The position numbers and the translations under genes are program-made. A DNA stretch of 64,000 nt from NCBI GenBank assembly GCA_017541025.1, contig JAFXZY010000001.1, positions 1 to 64,000 of the forward strand, written 5' to 3'. Within the stretch, counting starts at the first letter, position 1. Each line of letters begins with the position of its first letter. The notes under the pieces are model-generated. The model saw only the letters and a list, made by a program, of their open reading frames with translations, was not told where the DNA came from and searched no databases. The stretch is from Bacteroidaceae bacterium (GTDB taxonomy: Bacteria > Bacteroidota > Bacteroidia > Bacteroidales > Bacteroidaceae). Below are positions 8,448 through 15,416 of this stretch, one piece after another.

Positions 8448-8867
8448 TTAGAACTTCCACCATTTCTTTTTAGATTTCTCTGGTTCAGCTTCAAACTGTT
8501 CTGTCAGTACCTGCTCGTATGTCTTGTGTTTCGAGATTATTTCATAGATGGTTCCCCAGTCAGGCAATCCACCCACATTGCGGTCGTCAATCCAAACATC
8601 AGCCTTCAGTTTCCTGCTGAAATGTATATTCTTTTCCACATCCTCCTCAGGGAAATCCTTGTTGATGGCATAGAACTCTACACCTCTTGCTTTACACCAT
8701 TCCACAGCATCGTCCAGAAGTTTACCTTCTCTAACACTCCACAGAATGAGTTTGTGGTGTTCTTTAATAAGCATTCTCAGCGTGTCTGTGGCAAAGGGGA
8801 TTTCTTTGCCAATCTCAGGATATTTATGCTCAACGATTGTACCGTCAAAATCTACTGCAATAGTCAT
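8448..8867 (-). CDS. HAD-superfamily hydrolase, small Bacteroidetes type
   Basis: The 139-residue protein starts MTIAVDFDGTIVEHKYP, the HAD motif I DxDGT with both catalytic aspartates, and has motif II in LILWSVREG and a motif IV-like acidic pair in VWIDDRNVGG. There is almost no cap domain, which fits small nucleotide or sugar-phosphate phosphatases. The C-terminal KKKWWKF tail is unusual and may bind membrane or a partner. Substrate is unknown. It is the last gene of a leftward group with a 47-codon membrane ORF (25 bases upstream) and the BrkB/YihY gene, and ends on the shared terminator. Confidence 0.82.
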   Translation of the reverse strand: MTIAVDFDGTIVEHKYPEIGKEIPFATDTLRMLIKEHHKLILWSVREGKLLDDAVEWCKARGVEFYAINKDFPEEDVEKNIHFSRKLKADVWIDDRNVGGLPDWGTIYEIISKHKTYEQVLTEQFEAEPEKSKKKWWKF

Positions 8868-8892
8868 ACGTTTTATTTATTTACTTGGGACT

Positions 8893-9036
8893 TTATTCTT
8901 CTTCCTCAGTAAAAGCAAGGAGAATCTTGTGGAAGACGGCAGGGAGGTTCTTCTTATAATAAAATGTTTCGAACCACATTATACTGTAAATGACAACGAG
9001 GAAAATAATCCAGCCTAAGAGAATTTTTATAATCAT
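8893..9036 (-). CDS. Small single-span membrane protein, 47 aa
   Basis: A short frame on the minus strand starts with ATG at 9036 and stops at 8893. The peptide begins MIIKILLGWIIFLVVIYSIM, a clear membrane helix, continues WFETFYYKKNLPAVFHK and ends in an acidic run TEEEE. It fills the gap between the BrkB/YihY gene (21 bases upstream) and the HAD gene (25 bases downstream), which leaves little room for another explanation. The positive-inside pattern (KK after the helix) fits insertion with the C terminus in the cytoplasm. No function is known to me; it may be a subunit or regulator of the BrkB-type protein. Conservation in related genomes would confirm it. Confidence 0.6.
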   Translation of the reverse strand: MIIKILLGWIIFLVVIYSIMWFETFYYKKNLPAVFHKILLAFTEEEE

Positions 9037-9057
9037 TATTTAAATATTGGTTAGTTG

Positions 9058-10338
9058 TTAAACATCAATTAGGAGAGTGTCCTTTTCATGATATCTGAGG
9101 GTTCTGAGTCTTTCCCATTCAGGTGCATTCATCTTCCAAGTGTGGGATGTAGCCTCAGAACCGAAACTATCTATCTTTTTTACCACCATCTTAAGTGTCA
9201 TACGATGAATATCGATTGCAGGAAGATACTGTGAAGCGTTATCTGCCTCGTTATGCGTTTCAACAAGGAGTTGCATGTTGGTCAACTCTTCCAATAAGAC
9301 CCTAACTACAGTTTCAGGCAATTGAGTGTCTCTTGCCAAAGTACGAACTGAATAGGCCGTGCTGCCATTGGCAAACCGCTTGCAAATCTTGCTCATAAGG
9401 AGAAGGCAAATGGTATCGCGGTAACGCCGACTCAGGTCGTAGCTCTGTCGCTCAAATGCGTAATTCTCCATACATTGGTTGGCATAACACAATTGTCCGC
9501 CTAACAGACAGATACTCCATGAAATCTGTAACAACAACATAAAAAGGGGTAATGCTGCGAATGAACCGTAAATGGCGTTATAGCTGCTCAGTTTGATCTG
9601 ATAATGAACATAAAGGTATTGAATAACAGAGAATGCTATTCCTGCAACAATTCCAGGTGCTATTACGTTCTTGAACTTAACATGTGTGTTGGGCATCATT
9701 TTGTAAAGCAAGATGAAGGCAATGCAGATAAGAACAATAGGCGACAAGCGAAGGATGATTCCCAGGGTATTGCTTAGGTACAGATAGTCGGGGAGCAGGC
9801 TACGGAAAGTCATTACAGCCATGTTCAGACCACTTAGGATGATGATGACAAAGGGGAGTAGAATAAATACACTGATGTAATCCGTAATCTTTTTGTATAT
9901 GTTACGTGAAGATTTGACAAACCAAATGGTGTTAAATGCTGTTTCTATGTTGGTGGTTAGTGAGAGCAAAGTGTAAAGCAAGAATACCAGGCCAACGCCC
10001 AAGAATACACCACTCTTAGTGTGTTGCAAATAAGAGTCCACAAAGCCCAGTATGGTGTCAAGAATCTCAGGGTTTATCTCAATGGAATTTCTGATTCTAT
10101 CCTCCAGGAATATGTCGAAACCAAATCCTTTGGCAATTGCAAAGATGATGGCCAATACGGGAATGGCTGCCAACATACAGTTGTATGTGAGGGCTGATGC
10201 GTAGCTCATGAGGTTATTCTTCATGATGCATTCCGCTATGATTATGCCTCGCTTAACCATTCTCAGCTTCCATCTTTTGAAGGGAGATAGCTTCTGCTCG
10301 TTTATATTCCAAATATAATCCAGATTCCTCATTGTCAT
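9058..10338 (-). CDS. YihY/virulence factor BrkB family membrane protein
   Basis: The protein of about 426 residues has six predicted membrane helices between residues about 40 and 290 with family-typical segments such as SYASALTYNCMLAAIPVLAII and the gap-filled AIYGSFAALPLFMLLLQISW. A soluble C-terminal part from about residue 300 looks like a winged helix (VRTLARDTQLPETVVRVLLEELTN). BrkB/YihY proteins are polytopic inner-membrane proteins of unsettled function, once misannotated as RNase BN. The ATG at 10338 and another at 10332 are both possible. The start lies only about 15 bases after the end of rnpB, so no separate promoter fits between them. It leads the unit with the 47-aa membrane peptide and the HAD hydrolase. 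Confidence 0.88.
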   Translation of the reverse strand: MTMRNLDYIWNINEQKLSPFKRWKLRMVKRGIIIAECIMKNNLMSYASALTYNCMLAAIPVLAIIFAIAKGFGFDIFLEDRIRNSIEINPEILDTILGFVDSYLQHTKSGVFLGVGLVFLLYTLLSLTTNIETAFNTIWFVKSSRNIYKKITDYISVFILLPFVIIILSGLNMAVMTFRSLLPDYLYLSNTLGIILRLSPIVLICIAFILLYKMMPNTHVKFKNVIAPGIVAGIAFSVIQYLYVHYQIKLSSYNAIYGSFAALPLFMLLLQISWSICLLGGQLCYANQCMENYAFERQSYDLSRRYRDTICLLLMSKICKRFANGSTAYSVRTLARDTQLPETVVRVLLEELTNMQLLVETHNEADNASQYLPAIDIHRMTLKMVVKKIDSFGSEATSHTWKMNAPEWERLRTLRYHEKDTLLIDV

Positions 10339-10353
10339 CTCATTAAAATAGAA

Positions 10354-10733
10354 AAGACAGTAAACTTGTAAGCCGGGTTCTGTAATCTTTTCCTTTTTAA
10401 AGGAGAAAGATGCTTGTCATTTATCTGCGACCTGTGTTGCCACAGGCCTCTATCGTTCTACCCTCCAGCTCAGACGGGCCGCCTTCTCTTTTGTTCGCTG
10501 GTATACATGAACTTTCAACTCCCGGAATGCACAGCATTGATGTCACCACCAATCTGGTAGGCTCTTACCCTGCCTTCTCACCCTTACCATCAATGACGGC
10601 GGTTATTTTCTTCTGCATTTACAGACTCTCGCGAATCTCTTTCCGTTAGGAAGCGGGATACCCTGTGTTGCCCGGACTTTCCTCTCGTTTACCCATTACT
10701 GAAAAAACTAGCGACAAGCCGGTTTACTGTCTT
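10354..10733 (-). ncRNA. rnpB: RNase P RNA
   Basis: The minus strand carries the bacterial type A RNase P RNA. Its ends pair as helix P1: GACAGTAAAC near the 5' end (10722-10731) with GTTTACTGTC near the 3' end (10356-10365). The conserved GAGGAAAGTCCGGGC block (CR-I) lies near the 5' end at about 10670-10685, followed by ACACAGGGT, and the 3' part has ACAGAACCCGGCTTA. Length of about 380 nt is normal. A TATCTTTG -7 box (10744-10751) sits just before the inferred 5' end. The RNA is the catalytic subunit that removes tRNA 5' leaders; the protein subunit RnpA is not in this window. Confidence 0.95.
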
Positions 10734-10743
10734 ATTCTGTCTG

Positions 10744-10751
10744 CAAAGATA
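10744..10751 (-). promoter_or_regulatory. -7 promoter box for rnpB
   Basis: TATCTTTG on the minus strand ends about ten bases before the first paired base of RNase P RNA helix P1, which is where a transcription start would be expected. The -33 box is not clear. Confidence 0.65.
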
Positions 10752-10924
10752 TGAAGAAAACTTCTAAGTGCCTTTGTTTTTCTGAAAAATCTCTCATGTA
10801 ATGTTCGTAAACGAATGTAAATAATCACTATTATAGCATTTAACAACCGTTAATGATATATATATCTGTGTTAAATATTAGCAAAAAAGCGCCTTGGATA
10901 GTATCAGATTAAATAAAAATGATA

Positions 10925-10932
10925 TATCTTTG
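10925..10932 (+). promoter_or_regulatory. -7 promoter box for htrA
   Basis: TATCTTTG lies 54 bases before the HtrA start codon. No convincing TTTG was found 19-21 bases upstream, so the upstream element may be weak or the promoter may be recognised by a stress sigma factor. The rest of the rnpB-htrA gap (10752-10924) is AT-rich and shows no ORF. Confidence 0.5.
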
Positions 10933-10986
10933 CGATGTTTTAGAGATAAAAAACGCGAAAATTAACAAATAAAACATGATATAGTT

Positions 10987-12474
10987 ATGAAACAGACAAC
11001 TAAAATGTGGATTGGGATGACGATTCTTGCATTTGCAAGTAGTGCTGTAACTGGTGCAGTGGTTAAGAAAACAACAACAAACGAAGCGCCTGCACCCATT
11101 TTTGCTCCATCTCCTGTGGCAGCAGCTGCGCCAGGCGGTCTGGTAGATTTGACAGCTGCAGCAGAATCTTCTGTAAATGCTGTAGTATATATAAAGGTAA
11201 CGCAGACCGGGAAGACACAGCGTGTAACGGTCCAGGATCCGTTTAGCGACTTTTTTGGTGATTTCTTCGGTTTCGGCGGTCGTGGTCAGCAACCGCAACA
11301 GCGTGAATACAAGGCACCCGACAGACACGGTGCTGGTAGCGGTGTAATCATCAGTAGTGACGGCTATATTGTAACCAACAATCATGTGGTGGGTGAGGCT
11401 GATCAGATTGAAGTGAAGTTGAATGACAATCGTGAGTTTAAGGGGCGTATTATAGGTTGTGATGCCACTACTGACTTGGCCTTGATTAAAATAGACGGTA
11501 AGGATCTGCCTACCATACCCATCGGTAACAGTGATGAACTGAAATTGGGACAATGGGTGTTGGCTGTAGGTAATCCCTTTAATCTTACCAGTACCGTTAC
11601 AGCTGGTATCGTAAGCGCTAAGGCTCGTACGCTTGGTGCCAATGGTATAGAGAGTTTTATTCAGACTGATGCTGCCATCAATGCTGGTAATAGCGGAGGT
11701 GCTTTGGTGAACGAGAAAGGCGAGTTGGTTGGTATTAACGCTATGCTGTATAGCCAGACTGGCAGCTATAGCGGCTATGGGTTTGCTATTCCTACTTCTA
11801 TTATGAATAAGGTGGTAGCCGACCTTAAGGTTTATGGTACTGTTCAGCGTGCTGTACTTGGAGTTGGCGGGCAGGATGTATCAAATTACATCGATAATGA
11901 AAAGGCCAAGGGTAACGATGTTGATCTGGGTACTGTTACAGGTGTTTATGTTGAAAAGATTTACGACACAAGTGCTGCAGAAGATGCCGGACTGGAGAAA
12001 GGTGATGTGATTACCGAATTTGACGGCAAGCAGGTTAAGAAGATGTCTGAACTGCAAGAGGCTATTGCTCAGCATCGTCCTGGCGACAAGGTTACCATCA
12101 AGTATCTCAGAAACAAGAAATCTCACACAGAAACCGTAACATTGCGCAACTCTCAGGGTACGACAAAGGTTATGGAGGAAGTTGACCTTGACCAGTTAGG
12201 AGTTCAACTGAAACCTGTTTCCGACGAGGAGAAGAAAACTATGAACATCGCTTATGGTCTTACAGTTAATGCTATTCGTAATGGAAAGATGAAGACAGCA
12301 GGAGCTACCAAGGGTACCATCATTCTGCAGGTTAACGACCAAAAGATGAATGCCGTGGAAGACTGGGAAGAGGCTGTCAAGAGCGCTAACCAGAGTACAG
12401 ACCGCACCTTGTGGATCAAGGCTCTTACTCCAAGCGGAAGAAAGGTAAGCTATGTTATTGATTTGAATGAGTAA
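10987..12474 (+). CDS. degP: HtrA/DegP periplasmic serine protease (Do family)
   Basis: The 495-residue protein has a signal peptide or anchor (residues about 8-26), a trypsin-like domain and two PDZ domains. The catalytic triad is visible: His in TNNHVVG, Asp in TTDLALIKI and Ser in NAGNSGGAL. A Gly-rich/Gln-rich LA loop (FGFGGRGQQPQQR) lies before the His. PDZ1 follows at about residues 290-385 and PDZ2 at about 405-490. It should act in the periplasm as protease and chaperone for misfolded envelope proteins. It is transcribed alone: its own -7 box precedes it and a strong hairpin (12501-12539) follows. Confidence 0.96.
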   Translation: MKQTTKMWIGMTILAFASSAVTGAVVKKTTTNEAPAPIFAPSPVAAAAPGGLVDLTAAAESSVNAVVYIKVTQTGKTQRVTVQDPFSDFFGDFFGFGGRGQQPQQREYKAPDRHGAGSGVIISSDGYIVTNNHVVGEADQIEVKLNDNREFKGRIIGCDATTDLALIKIDGKDLPTIPIGNSDELKLGQWVLAVGNPFNLTSTVTAGIVSAKARTLGANGIESFIQTDAAINAGNSGGALVNEKGELVGINAMLYSQTGSYSGYGFAIPTSIMNKVVADLKVYGTVQRAVLGVGGQDVSNYIDNEKAKGNDVDLGTVTGVYVEKIYDTSAAEDAGLEKGDVITEFDGKQVKKMSELQEAIAQHRPGDKVTIKYLRNKKSHTETVTLRNSQGTTKVMEEVDLDQLGVQLKPVSDEEKKTMNIAYGLTVNAIRNGKMKTAGATKGTIILQVNDQKMNAVEDWEEAVKSANQSTDRTLWIKALTPSGRKVSYVIDLNE

Positions 12475-12500
12475 GTTCATTGAACATTTATTATAATTGA

Positions 12501-12539
12501 AAAGTTTCCCCGAAATCTTGTCCATTTCGGGGAAACTTT
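12501..12539 (+). terminator. Hairpin terminator after htrA
   Basis: A perfect 16-bp stem (12501-12516 with 12524-12539) encloses the 7-base loop CTTGTCC. The stem is GC-rich in the middle (TTTCCCCGAAAT). The T-run on the 3' side is short, so termination may rely partly on the stem. The -33 box of the next promoter lies in the loop. Confidence 0.8.
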
Positions 12540-12548
12540 GTACATTTG
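12518..12548 (+). promoter_or_regulatory. Promoter of the HprK-like/PqqD operon, nested in the htrA terminator
   Basis: A TTG at 12518-12520 lies in the terminator loop, followed after exactly 20 bases by TACATTTG at 12541-12548. The ATG of the next gene is at 12578. The spacing is that of Bacteroidetes housekeeping promoters, with a reduced -33 box. Confidence 0.6.
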
Positions 12549-12577
12549 CGCGTTAAATCCAGTAATAAACTACCAGA

Positions 12578-13033
12578 ATGAGGAAAAGCTTGTTTTATGT
12601 TTTGTTTTTCTTGGCCTGCATGATGTTTCAGAATGTAGAAGCTAAGATAAAACAGCAACCAGTATATTTATTTGGTTTCGCAGCGTCGTTTGTAGATTCC
12701 TTGGCATTCATAACAGATGTTCAGTATATTGACTCTGCTTATGTTGACACAAAGACCAAATTCCTGATAGGTAGGAATTTGTATTCTGTCCAGTTGCAAG
12801 ACTTTCTTGAGAAGAACGAAGATTGTAAGCACCCGGTAACGTCTATCTTCTTTGGAAAGAAGAAGGAGAAGGTGGAGAAAAAGATGCTTTCTGTTCGTCG
12901 CAGATTCGAAGGGGATTTTAGACTAAAAACCATTGTCTGCCCTTTTCACGCTGAGAACTACATTGATTCGAAAATTGCGGCCCCCGTTGCAACTGAAGCC
13001 AATAACAAGCCAAGTAAGAAAAACAAGAAATAA
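12578..13033 (+). CDS. Secreted hypothetical protein, 151 aa
   Basis: A Sec signal peptide is clear (MRKSLFYVLFFLACMMFQNVEA). The mature part has about 125 residues, with DSLAFITDVQYIDSAYVDTKT, a VTSIFFGKKKEKVEKK lysine-rich stretch, one Cys pair candidate (C83/C121 region) and a basic tail KKNKK. I do not recognise a family, though the pattern recalls small periplasmic proteins conserved in Prevotella. It is first gene after its own promoter and lies 9 bases before the HprK-like gene, so it is probably in the same operon. It is too large and too well structured to be an obvious RiPP precursor, but it is the only candidate substrate within the cassette. Confidence 0.68.
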   Translation: MRKSLFYVLFFLACMMFQNVEAKIKQQPVYLFGFAASFVDSLAFITDVQYIDSAYVDTKTKFLIGRNLYSVQLQDFLEKNEDCKHPVTSIFFGKKKEKVEKKMLSVRRRFEGDFRLKTIVCPFHAENYIDSKIAAPVATEANNKPSKKNKK

Positions 13034-13042
13034 TAGCGTTTG

Positions 13043-13927
13043 ATGGATGAACGTAGGTTGTTTTATCGTGTTGGTGGTCATGCTTTCTGTGTGGTCTTCA
13101 AGGATGAGTGTAATAACGAATCCCTGATTCCTTCATTTGCCCGATTCAGATTGGATGAACCAGCAGAGTCTTTGCTTTTTACTCTGACAGTAGATGACTC
13201 CTTTCGTTTTGTCACAAAAGGAGAGGAAATTGGGCAGTTCGACTGCGGAGGCTGTAATCATGGTGTTTATTGTACAGACCGCGAAGAGTATCAGTATGAG
13301 ATTTCTGATGTTCAGGGTATGTTGTGCAGCTATATGCAGGCTTCTCCGGATTTTAGGGAATGTGCCGTTGCGATAAAAGGTGAAACATGGAGCCAACGTA
13401 ACTACGGACTCAATAATGCGCTGATGATGGTTTATGCCTTTGCTTCGGCTGACCAGTTGACGATGCTGATGCATGCTTCTGTTATCCGCCATCAGGGAAA
13501 AGGCTATTTGATGACAGCGCCTAGCGGAACAGGCAAGAGCACGCATACCCGACTTTGGTACGATAATATTCCTGGTTGCGACCTGATGAACGATGATAAC
13601 CCCGTTGTAAGGATTGTCAATGAAGAGGCCATTGTTTACGGAAGTCCGTGGAGTGGCAAGACACCTTGTTACCGGAATATCCAGGCTCCTGTTGGTGGAA
13701 TAGTCCGTATTCAGCAACGGCCAAAGAATACCATCCGTAAGCTATCTTCACTCGAAGCTTTTAGCAATCTGCTTCCTGCTATCAGTAATATGAAGTGGGA
13801 CAAACGTGTGTATAATGGTGTTTGCGACGGAATATCTGAGCTGATTCGTTTGTGTGGAATGTATGAATTGGGTTGTCTCCCTGATGCAGCAGCTGCCCAT
13901 CTCTGTCATGATACTATTGTAAAATGA
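13043..13927 (+). CDS. HprK-like P-loop kinase associated with a PqqD-like protein
   Basis: The ATG at 13043 is preferred over an in-frame TTG at 13040. The 294-residue protein has an N-terminal beta-rich half and a C-terminal kinase half with Walker A TAPSGTGKSTHTRLW (about residues 158-172) and the acidic pair LMNDDNPVV about 25 residues later, the layout of HPr kinase/PEP carboxykinase-fold enzymes. A GSPWSGKTPC loop and a final helical domain follow. It overlaps the next gene by four bases (ATGA). HprK-like kinases next to PqqD-type proteins are known from some lasso-peptide clusters where they modify the peptide. Here no radical SAM enzyme or precursor is seen, so the substrate is unknown. 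HPr phosphorylation is unlikely because neighbours are unrelated to the PTS. Confidence 0.8.
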   Translation: MDERRLFYRVGGHAFCVVFKDECNNESLIPSFARFRLDEPAESLLFTLTVDDSFRFVTKGEEIGQFDCGGCNHGVYCTDREEYQYEISDVQGMLCSYMQASPDFRECAVAIKGETWSQRNYGLNNALMMVYAFASADQLTMLMHASVIRHQGKGYLMTAPSGTGKSTHTRLWYDNIPGCDLMNDDNPVVRIVNEEAIVYGSPWSGKTPCYRNIQAPVGGIVRIQQRPKNTIRKLSSLEAFSNLLPAISNMKWDKRVYNGVCDGISELIRLCGMYELGCLPDAAAAHLCHDTIVK

Positions 13928-14460
13928 GTGTTCTAAAGTCCATTATACACTTCCTGTTAAAGGTCTTGTTGACTCCGTTCCGCTATTTCAACAAACGCAG
14001 AAACGGGGTTACTTCCTCTGAGGTAAGGCACGAGTTGCCCAATGATGCTTTCTTAGGGCTTGTTTCCGAGACGCTGACCGAGGGGCATACGGCAGTAATA
14101 TGGGTTAAGGGATATAGTATGCGACCTTTCATAGAGTTTGGCAGAGACAAGGTTAAATTGGTCTCGGCTGCAACCTATCAGGTGGGTGATGCCGTATTGG
14201 CTGAGATAGCCAAGGGCCATTATGTGCTGCATCGTATCATTAAGACGGAGGGTAACAAGCTGACTCTCCAGGGCGACGGAAACGTAAAAGGTGTTGAATA
14301 TTGTACTATGGCTGACGTTAGGGGCGTAGTTACAGAATATATCCGCCCCAACAGAACCCTTTCGGCCGATGATGCCAGTTTAAAGAGGAAAATCCGTCTA
14401 TGGCGAATGCTACGTCCCATAAGAAGAGAATTGTTATTTATTTACAAAGTACTGATATAG
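13924..14460 (+). CDS. S24/S26-type signal-peptidase-like protein
   Basis: The 178-residue protein has an N-terminal hydrophobic/basic segment (FLLKVLLTPFRYFNKRRNG) and then the S24/S26 fold: VKGYSMRPFI, where the Ser is the catalytic position of the SMxP motif, and a later strand GHYVLHRIIK with GDGNVKG. The usual catalytic Lys of signal peptidases would sit in the VLHRI region, where I see His-Arg-Ile instead, so it may use a different base or be non-catalytic. It overlaps the HprK-like gene by four bases and is followed after three bases by the PqqD-like gene. Tight coupling suggests one pathway that processes a peptide or protein. Confidence 0.8.
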   Translation: MSVLKSIIHFLLKVLLTPFRYFNKRRNGVTSSEVRHELPNDAFLGLVSETLTEGHTAVIWVKGYSMRPFIEFGRDKVKLVSAATYQVGDAVLAEIAKGHYVLHRIIKTEGNKLTLQGDGNVKGVEYCTMADVRGVVTEYIRPNRTLSADDASLKRKIRLWRMLRPIRRELLFIYKVLI

Positions 14461-14463
14461 AAT

Positions 14464-14733
14464 ATGAAGATTAACGAAGGTTTTGAACTCCGTACCGTTT
14501 GCGACGATAATGTTATTGTTGCCTATGGTCGTAAAAATATTGATTTCAGCAAAGTAATTAGCCTGAACGAATCAGCTGCCTTCATGTGGAATGCTGTCAT
14601 AGACAAGGATTTTACATGTCAAGAACTGGCCGATTTGCTTTGTAAGGAGTATGAGATTGATAAGCAGACCGCATTAGAGGATGCAAATCAGATTGTAGCT
14701 AAGTGGAAAGAATTGGGATTGGTATCTGACTGA
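14464..14733 (+). CDS. PqqD-like peptide-binding protein (RRE fold)
   Basis: The 89-residue protein matches the PqqD family: an N-terminal three-strand sheet (FELRTVCDDNVIVAYG, IDFSKVISLNESAAFMWNAV) followed by three helices ending in ANQIVAKWKELGLV. The LNESAAFMWNAV segment is the most typical part. PqqD domains are RiPP recognition elements that bind leader peptides for modifying enzymes. Here the gene follows the S24/S26-type gene by three bases and overlaps the TRIC gene by one base (TGATG). No precursor peptide was found between 12.5 and 15.4 kb. The pairing with HprK-like and peptidase genes suggests a peptide- or protein-modification system whose substrate may be encoded elsewhere. Confidence 0.85.
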   Translation: MKINEGFELRTVCDDNVIVAYGRKNIDFSKVISLNESAAFMWNAVIDKDFTCQELADLLCKEYEIDKQTALEDANQIVAKWKELGLVSD

Positions 14734-15401
14734 TGGAGTGGTTATTGGACATCTTGCAGGAGATGGGAACCACGCTCAGGCTTCCCACATCCTTCGTTGT
14801 AATAGAGTTTATCGGAACCTTTGCCTTCGCTATTTCCGGTATCCGTTTGGCATCGGCCAAACAATTCGATGTTTTCGGAGCTTGGATTGTAGGTATGGCC
14901 ACGGCGATTGGAGGAGGAACCATACGCGATCTGATGTTAGGCGTGAACCCATTCTGGATGACCAACAGCATCTATTTTATCTGCTGTGGCTTGGCTGTCC
15001 TATGGGTGATGGCATACGGGAAATACCTGATTCGTCAGAAGAATACCCTGTTCATCTTCGATACCATCGGCTTGGCGTTGTTTAACGTCATTGGCATAGA
15101 AAAGACACTAAACCTGGGCTTCCCTTATTGGACAGCTATCACCATGGGAACCATTACAGGTGCTGCAGGTGGTGTAATCCGTGATGTCTTTATCAACGAG
15201 GTGCCGCTTATTTTCCGTAAGGAAATTTATGCTTTGGCTTGCGTGGCTGGTGGCTTGGTATATATGCTGTGTAACCGATTGGGAATGTCTGTCGAGGTGA
15301 ACGCTCTTCTGAGTAGCTTTACCGTTATAGTTATAAGGGTGTTTGCCGTCAAATATCATTGGATTCTGCCTAGACTAAAGGGCGAAGATGACTTAACTTA
15401 A
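14733..15401 (+). CDS. TRIC cation channel family protein (YadS/UPF0126)
   Basis: Six to seven membrane helices form two copies of the TRIC (UPF0126) repeat, each with the motif GGGTIRDLMLG or its second-repeat relative GAAGGVIRDVFINEVP. The repeat has FAISGIRLASAKQFDVFG before it. Bacterial TRIC proteins form monovalent cation channels in trimers. Length of 222 residues is slightly above the usual 205. Its start overlaps the stop of the PqqD-like gene (TGATG), so it is translationally coupled to the cassette, but a functional link is not proven. It precedes the T9SS plug gene by 15 bases. Confidence 0.9.
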   Translation: MEWLLDILQEMGTTLRLPTSFVVIEFIGTFAFAISGIRLASAKQFDVFGAWIVGMATAIGGGTIRDLMLGVNPFWMTNSIYFICCGLAVLWVMAYGKYLIRQKNTLFIFDTIGLALFNVIGIEKTLNLGFPYWTAITMGTITGAAGGVIRDVFINEVPLIFRKEIYALACVAGGLVYMLCNRLGMSVEVNALLSSFTVIVIRVFAVKYHWILPRLKGEDDLT

Positions 15402-15416
15402 AAAAAGAAAAAGACC

